DNA of 64,000 bases, from contig JXTB01000013.1 in assembly GCA_002914805.1 (NCBI GenBank), positions 1,833,208 through 1,897,207 of the forward strand, read 5' to 3'. A program made the translations under genes and the position numbers. Of the stretch, positions 58,315-64,000 are shown piece by piece. Under the pieces are notes generated by a model. That model made no database searches. It was given only the letters and a program-made list of their open reading frames with translations, and was not told the DNA's origin. How positions within the stretch are numbered: position 1 is the first letter of the stretch; every line of letters begins with the position of its first letter. Source of the DNA: Parasponia andersonii (taxonomy: Eukaryota; Streptophyta; Magnoliopsida; Rosales; Cannabaceae).

Positions 58315-61300
58315 ATGAAGCTCCAGCTGCTGAGGACCAACCTCAAACACTTGTCCTTTATAGGTAATTAAACATCCATTCTTCTTTTTTTTTAAAAAAT
58401 AATAATAATAATTTTAAAGGTTAGAAGCTTTGATACCCCTTTTAGGTTTAACCCCTTACAAACTGGGGTACCAGTTACCACTTTTCAATTTTGATCCGTT
58501 AATGCCCGTTAATCCGTATGAGTTTGTGCCTGTAGACATTTAATTTTAACCATGCTGCTGATACTATGTCAGGGGATTCTAGCTGCTTTGTACTACTTCT
58601 CCTTCCTTTTTTTTTTTTTTTTCCTCCCTTTAAAATTCCGACACTTTAATTGATTGTCATTGAAGTTGCATTCTTCATATCCATAGGAAGGCCGAGGATT
58701 TTCTAGCGGGCTTAACTTGGCATTGGCTAGAAAGGGTATACTTGTGAAGGACAAAGCTTTTCACAACTTAAACTCTTCTGAGCTACAGCAACTGGGTGCA
58801 ACCATTCCAGGTTATTTATTTTTCAGATTTATTTATTACTTGCTATTGATTTATCCTTTTTTTTTTCAGTTTCTTTTTAAATTATTCCCTTTCTTTTCAG
58901 AGTCTTTGTCTGGACTTCCCCTTCATATTAGAGGAAATGTCCTTGAAGGAGCATCCGCAATATCCAGGACACAATTTAACAAACTCTTAATGCAGGCACG
59001 TCTGAGCTCTTGGCTTTAATTTCTTGTTCTCCTGCTATACTCTGCTTTGATGAACTGTTAAAACTCTTTCTTTCATTCTATACCCATGCATCTCCAATAC
59101 CAATTTCAAGAATGACGAAATTTTATATATGTTATTATCATTTGTTTAGAAAGTTAATGTATGGCTTGTCTAGAAATTCTGGAGATCTCGTTCCTGTTTA
59201 GTTATTGGTTTACACAAGTTATAGCCTAGTCAAACAGGTTTCTTCCTTCTTTCATTTAAAAGTTATTTTGTTCTCCGGTATGTTTTTTTCTTTGTATTTT
59301 TGGTGGCTTGGAAGGCTATCTGAACTCACTGCTGTTGTCCTTGTAATAATAGCCTGGTTGACTCTTCGGATCTATCTACCAACTAAGTAGCTTTGCATAT
59401 CATTCTTAATACTTTCATAGTTTCATTATATACTGTATTTTGTGTTATCTCTTGGTTTTACTAGGTCACAAGTCACATATCATCAATCTCAAATGTATTT
59501 GTTCATGATGGGGCCATTGGTTCATCACCAAAATGCGATGCTAAAGTTCGTGTAATAAGCGACAGTCCCTCTGCTGTTTTATCACTTTCTAACGTTCTTT
59601 GGAAGACTCCAAGTCGTGCAGTTTCTCATGATTCTTGTCCTTTAACAGTTTATGTGGCGACTTCTATAGGGTATGTTCAGTTTTACTACATCGTTTTACT
59701 TGGCCCGATTTGAGAAGATGGATCAAACGAATTTGTGATCTTCTGAAGAATCCATTGCTTTTGCTTTCGCTGGATCCTCTAGTCATTTCCTTGTGTTTTT
59801 CTGTCTTGAGTATCTCCTTTGTTGAAACATGCAGTTAAAGGAGAATATTTCACTTTTGGTCATGCAGTCCAGGTATTACAGACATTATTGGTCTTGGACC
59901 TCAAGGAACTAATGGATTTATAGTTGGCGATGTTGATCATTCATCACTTGTTTTATGCGGTAAAGCTTTCTTAGATACAGTTGGAACTAAAGAAGCACTA
60001 GCTTCCTTGTCTGGACCCATCATATCCGCACGTGGAGGCCTCCCTCTATCTGGAAGGTAAAGCTTTTATCTTTCCCTTTTTTTTTTTCCTTCCTCTTTTT
60101 GGAACTAGTTCATTGTATTCTAGTCTGCATTCCACTAATTTGTGACTACTTCTGGAGGTCTCAAAATTTTCAGGCTTCTAGTCATTAGGGACTCTGTGGT
60201 ACTTTTATTTGCTCCTGAAAATACTATTAAGAGCTGTGCGGATAAGTTAGTGTCTGCAGATGCTGGTGTGATACTTTCTTCTCTAGGTGCTGTAACCCTG
60301 TTTCAAAATGGAAGTTCTGTTGGCTCAAATCTAGTCAAAGCTCCAGCTGCAGTTATTGTTGCATCTTCTGATAGGTAAAGAATAATATATCTAACTACTA
60401 TCTACTTCCTTCTTTCTTCTTAAATATCATTTTTAGTCAATAACGGGGAATGAATCTTCCTTATGCATTTACCCTCACAGTGGCGCAAATGGTAATATTG
60501 AGTCCCAATTCTTCGGAACAGCTAGAGACTTTTCTTAAAATTATTTTATCTCAGACTGTTTTCACTAATTCTGAGTTCTTAACTTGGCTCCCACTGTGTT
60601 ATAGTTAGATTGCAAGCACAGTCATATTTTATGTAAAAGATGGGTTGGGGAAGCCATGCATGATGAAGTTAAGTGATTGTGTTGTCTTTTTTCGTATGGT
60701 TCTTTTTATAGTAGAACTTTTTTTTCTCTTCTTTCATAATGCATATTAGACTTTACTTTATAGATTTCCATGATTATGGAGTACGGCTTCTTTTCCTATT
60801 TTATCATCATACAGCTGAAAGTCTAGAGGGTCCTACTGAAATTGGTGTTTCATTTTTAATTTTAGATTCACCGACTTTTTCAGTCAGATACCTATATTGC
60901 CAGTGGTTTTAGTTCTGTAAACTCTGGTTTAGCACTACCTTGTGTAGCCTCTTTTCTTACGATGGCTCTATTCTCATTTTTTCACCTTTTATATCCCATG
61001 TATGTTATTATATCTATTTCAGCTTTTGTCCATCTTACTTCTTATGCTACTGCCTGTACGCCTAAAGAAATTGCTGTATTCTCCATTCTGTTGAAGCAGT
61101 TCTGGTAATATCCCTTCTGTCTCTAAGCTTTCTCCTGGCCAGGCAGCTTATCACTTCCTGGCTGGTTATCAAAATGGGAAGTTCTTGCCTGCATACAGCA
61201 AAGGCCCTTCATCAATTGACCCATTAGATTTAGCCAATGCTTTTCTCTCCAAGGTCAAATATTAAAGCTCTTTGATTATTAGAATAAGTTTATGCAGTTT

Positions 61301-62046
61301 GTTATCATCGGCTAATTTTTCCTACATCCATGCAAATTCTTCTTTGTTGTGCTGCAGTTGAAAGTCAACCAAATTCCTTCATTTTTAGTTAATGTCCGTC
61401 ATGGAGAAAAGAGTTTAACTGGTAAGATACAACTATTGAATGACTTGAATCCTCTTGCAATCCACACATATATTTGTTTTATACTTTTGTTAAGAGTAAT
61501 TTAAGAAAATCTCCTTTGTCTTAAATCCAAAGGGATGTTCAAGTAATAATGTAATGGTGGGTCTACCAAAGTTTTAGAATACGGGGGGAATCTTTTTGTC
61601 AAGTACTCTCTTTTTTTTTTTTTTTTCCCTTTTCCAATTTAGCTTTGCTAATGAAGCTGCTTAGTTAAGATATTGACGTTAATTCTTTGACTACTTGAAG
61701 CGTTTCTGGCACAGATGCAGTAAATATTGGGGATTTATGTGAAACCTAACATTACTTATTTTTCTCTGAAGACAACATCTTATCTTTGGTATGACATAAT
61801 TTGCTTTTATTAGGGAAAGGTTTCATAAAGTTGGTGGAATCAACTCTGTCCAAGAACATCCCACCACTACAAACAAAAGGTAGTTGCTTTATCTTTGTTC
61901 TTTTTGCAGCTGCTTTCTAGACTGAGAGTGTGATCATAACTTGGCCCATTGTTGCATTCATCTTTTTAGCCTGTGATCTTCAAGAAAAGTACAAGAGCTT
62001 TCTGTCGGGGAAATTTCAAAAGCTGCCTGAGGAACTATCATTCTGA
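58315..62046 (+). CDS. PEP-carboxykinase-like protein without kinase motifs, probable organelle import
   Basis: Ten exons (58315-58363, 58691-58810, 58901-58995, 59465-59670, 59868-60056, 60174-60374, 61100-61253, 61358-61421, 61814-61879, 61970-62046) give 406 residues in frame. Several stretches align by eye with plant ATP-dependent PEP carboxykinase: KAFHNLNSSELQQLG, VFVHDGAIGSSP then KVRVISDSPSAVLSLSN, and SGNIPSVSKLSPGQAAYHFL followed by AGYQNGK. The ATP-binding loop GLSGTGKTT and the metal- and substrate-binding residues of true PEPCK are not present, and the protein is about 250 residues shorter. It is therefore probably a pseudoenzyme with unknown role. The N-terminus MKLQLLRTNLKHLSFIGRGF, then SSGLNLA, resembles a mitochondrial presequence. 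The intron after 58995 uses a GC donor. The first coding exon and its acceptor at 58690 are the least certain. Confidence 0.72.
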
Positions 62047-63799
62047 GAATCTGAGTTTGCTTAATTCCCTTCTCATTGTAACTTTTTTCTTTTGCACCTG
62101 AATTCCGCAAAGCACAATGAAACCTCCATCCTAGAATGCCAGAAACGTAATCAGAATTCTCTGTTGTATATCCTCTTACTGAAGTTATCTCATCATTTCT
62201 ATTAAATGAAATTAAGGACCTTCTTGTTGTTTCAAACTAAATTAGTAATCCTTTGATGGCTGAATTCAGCATAAATTCTATTTGAAGTTCTAGAGTACTT
62301 GAGATCTACGAAAACTGGGGAATGAAACGTGCCTTTTGCCATTCTTTGGTATTTAAACATGGCAAGTATTTTTTTTTTTTTTTTTGGAAGGAAAACCTGG
62401 CAAGTATTTGTGTATGAATAATCATTCGTTTGCCAGGACCTTTTTCACCAAAAGTTACAAATTATTGATTATTACAGTTTACAGTGACACTTCACCTCCT
62501 AATGATAATTACAGTTGCGGGCCCCTAGATTGCACTTGTAGAAAAGATCCGACATTATGGTGGGGCGACCATGTACGCAATCATTTGAGAGGCTGAGTGA
62601 TACTGTATTTCTGTGGACTATGCATGGTGTGAATGTAATCTGGTTTTTGGACTCTATACATAATGAAGGCGACCTGGCTTGCTCCCATATATGAGTTTGG
62701 GACCAAATTATTATGTATCCTTCATTGTCCCTTTTCTTTTTTAAAATCATGGTTTGGTTAGTGTCCAATGCCCCATTACAGGCATTAGAGTAGAGTGCAG
62801 CAAGAGAGAGATATGAAAAAGTTGAAAGGACCCATGTAGGCATTGGGTGCCGTTACTAATTGTAGGAAGAGTGACAGGAAAAATATTTCCATAAAGCTGT
62901 GACACTGGGGGTAGGGGCCAACTCCAAGGCTGAGGAGGGACCTCCCCTCCAAATTGCTCACCTTCTACTTGCTTTATAGTACGATACTATACATGTTTGA
63001 CAAGCCAAAACTGGTCCAGCTGATTGTCAGCTAGCGGATGTCCAAGTCCAAGGATCAAGCGAACAAGAAATTAGAAACGGGTCCTTTCTCGGGCCCATCT
63101 TAGTTTGCCTTTGCTTCATTGAAAGGTGTGAGTTAGTTGACTGCTCTGCTAGATTAGATTAGATTGTGATTAGCAGTAAAACTTTAAGGGGTACTCTGCA
63201 CTGCCTGATGATTCACATGTCACATGTCGTTGTTCTGCTTTGTTCCCATAATTTGTAGAAGTAAACAAACAGCTGGCAAACCTGCTACGAATCTTAAATT
63301 TTGATATGTATAGTTTAGTTGAATTGTTAGGTTCACGTATGCATGAGTCCTACATTCATAAATGTGATACGCTTTGCGGGCTAATACATGAATATGATAT
63401 TAATAAATATGATAACATTGTAGCTGTTAAATTGCAATAGCAGCTCACAGCTTGAGTTGCCAAGAACGCTGACCTCATAAATGATGATGTAGCTCTTATT
63501 CGAATATTCTGTGACTCTCTCTGATTCTTTCTCCCACGTCTTAAACTTCCGTTTAGGTTCAAAGTTGGGACGACGCATCGAGTCAAATTGGGAGTAAATT
63601 TGCTGCGTGACTATGTTGGTTGCACAAAGTCTTCGGGTGGTGTCCCCACCATAACTTCCCACCTTCCCAAACATGTACATATAACCACTCATTGAAAACT
63701 ATCTCAATTATATCTCTTTCTTTCTTTCACTTAGTTTTCACTTGAATATTGGGGTTGTAGTCTAGGCAGTTTTGCTTCCTCTCGTAGCTAGAACTAGTC
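62047..63799. other. Intergenic region, no gene recognised
   Basis: 3' flank of the PEPCK-like gene, then moderately AT-rich sequence. Open frames at 62499-62843 and 63356-63692 on the minus strand show no family resemblance. The last 150 bases are the promoter and leader of the reductase gene. Confidence 0.4.
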
Positions 63800-64000
63800 A
63801 TGGCTCCAGCCAGCCAAACACAGAAGACGGTGTGCGTGATGGACGCCTCAGGGCGCCTTGGCTCCACTCTGGTGCACCGCCTCCTCCACAGAGGCTATAC
63901 TGTCCACGCAGCACTCCAAAGCCAAAGCCAAAGCCAAAGCCAAAGCCAAAGCCAAGGTATGGTTGGTCTTAGGATGCTTCCTTCTTCCTAGTAATACTGT
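63800..64000 (+). CDS. Cinnamoyl-CoA-reductase-like (SNL6-type) NAD(P)-binding protein, first exon only
   Basis: The gene runs off the window. Exon 1 (63800-63956) starts MAPASQTQKTVCVMDASGRL, then GSTLVHRLLHRGYTVHAALQ. This is the beta-alpha-beta opening of a Rossmann fold, in the variant form VMDASGxLG (in place of TGxxGxxG) that I associate with cinnamoyl-CoA reductase-like SNL6 proteins. The second strand is followed by a Ser-Gln dipeptide run from CAAAGC repeats (about 63917-63955). The exon ends CCAAG|GTATGG, and the following sequence is intron. Relatives are reductases acting in phenylpropanoid or defence metabolism; the substrate cannot be told from this exon. Confidence 0.78.

Noticed and set aside
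1..64000. CRISPR arrays, operons or bacterial-type islands
   Set aside because: Repeats present are microsatellites, MITEs and LTRs; gene structure is spliced and plant-like throughout.

Overview
The window is nuclear DNA of a flowering plant, most likely a eudicot. The evidence is AT-rich spliced introns with GT..AG borders, plant-only gene families (EXORDIUM-like, R2R3-MYB, FAR1-related, SYP2-type syntaxin, Bet v 1-like), many MITE-like elements, a tRNA-type SINE and Ty3/gypsy LTR retrotransposons. The species cannot be named from the sequence alone. Two assembly gaps are visible: 16 N at 20632-20647 and one N at 54143.

Layout. 0.5-2.9 kb: a malectin-like/LRR gene with frame breaks but intact splice sites. 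3.9-5.6 kb (-): a five-exon RRM protein of the BPA1 (binding partner of ACD11) type. 6.1-7.5 kb: a long imperfect inverted repeat. 9.7-12.3 kb (+): a seven-exon SYP22-type Qa-SNARE with a MITE in intron 2. 15.2-15.9 kb (-): a small tail-anchored protein of unknown function. 17.8-20.3 kb: a 2.5-kb gag-only gypsy element on the minus strand with a perfect 5-bp target duplication. 20.9-21.65 kb: a MITE-like element carrying a SINE. 22.9-24.3 kb (+): an MCC1/NAA60-type N-acetyltransferase. 24.8-25.8 kb (+): an intronless EXORDIUM-like gene. 27.6-28.9 kb (+): THO complex subunit 7. 29.5-33.6 kb (-): three tandem Bet v 1-like genes with decayed THO7 pieces between copies two and three. 33.6-40.2 kb: AT-rich, no gene recognised. 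40.25-41.85 kb (+): a MYB53/92/93-type R2R3-MYB. 43.6-51.9 kb (+): a decayed 8.3-kb relative of the small gypsy element, with gag and integrase remnants and a large antisense reading frame. 52.3-53.4 kb (-): an intronless inositol tetrakisphosphate kinase with an Asp/Asn homopolymer insert. 54.5-57.1 kb (-): a FAR1-related (FRS) gene derived from a MULE transposase. 58.3-62.0 kb (+): a ten-exon PEP-carboxykinase-like gene that lacks the kinase signature. 63.8 kb to the end (+): the first exon of a cinnamoyl-CoA-reductase-like gene, cut by the window end.

The genes do not form an operon or an obvious pathway; this is an ordinary plant gene neighbourhood shaped by transposons and local duplications. 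The most unusual point is in THO7. A perfect 224-bp tandem duplication inside the first coding exon would destroy the frame, but each copy begins with GAG|GT. Splicing from the first GT to the AG of the second copy would restore the original coding sequence exactly. That is the pattern expected for birth of a new spliceosomal intron by tandem duplication, unless the duplication is an assembly error.
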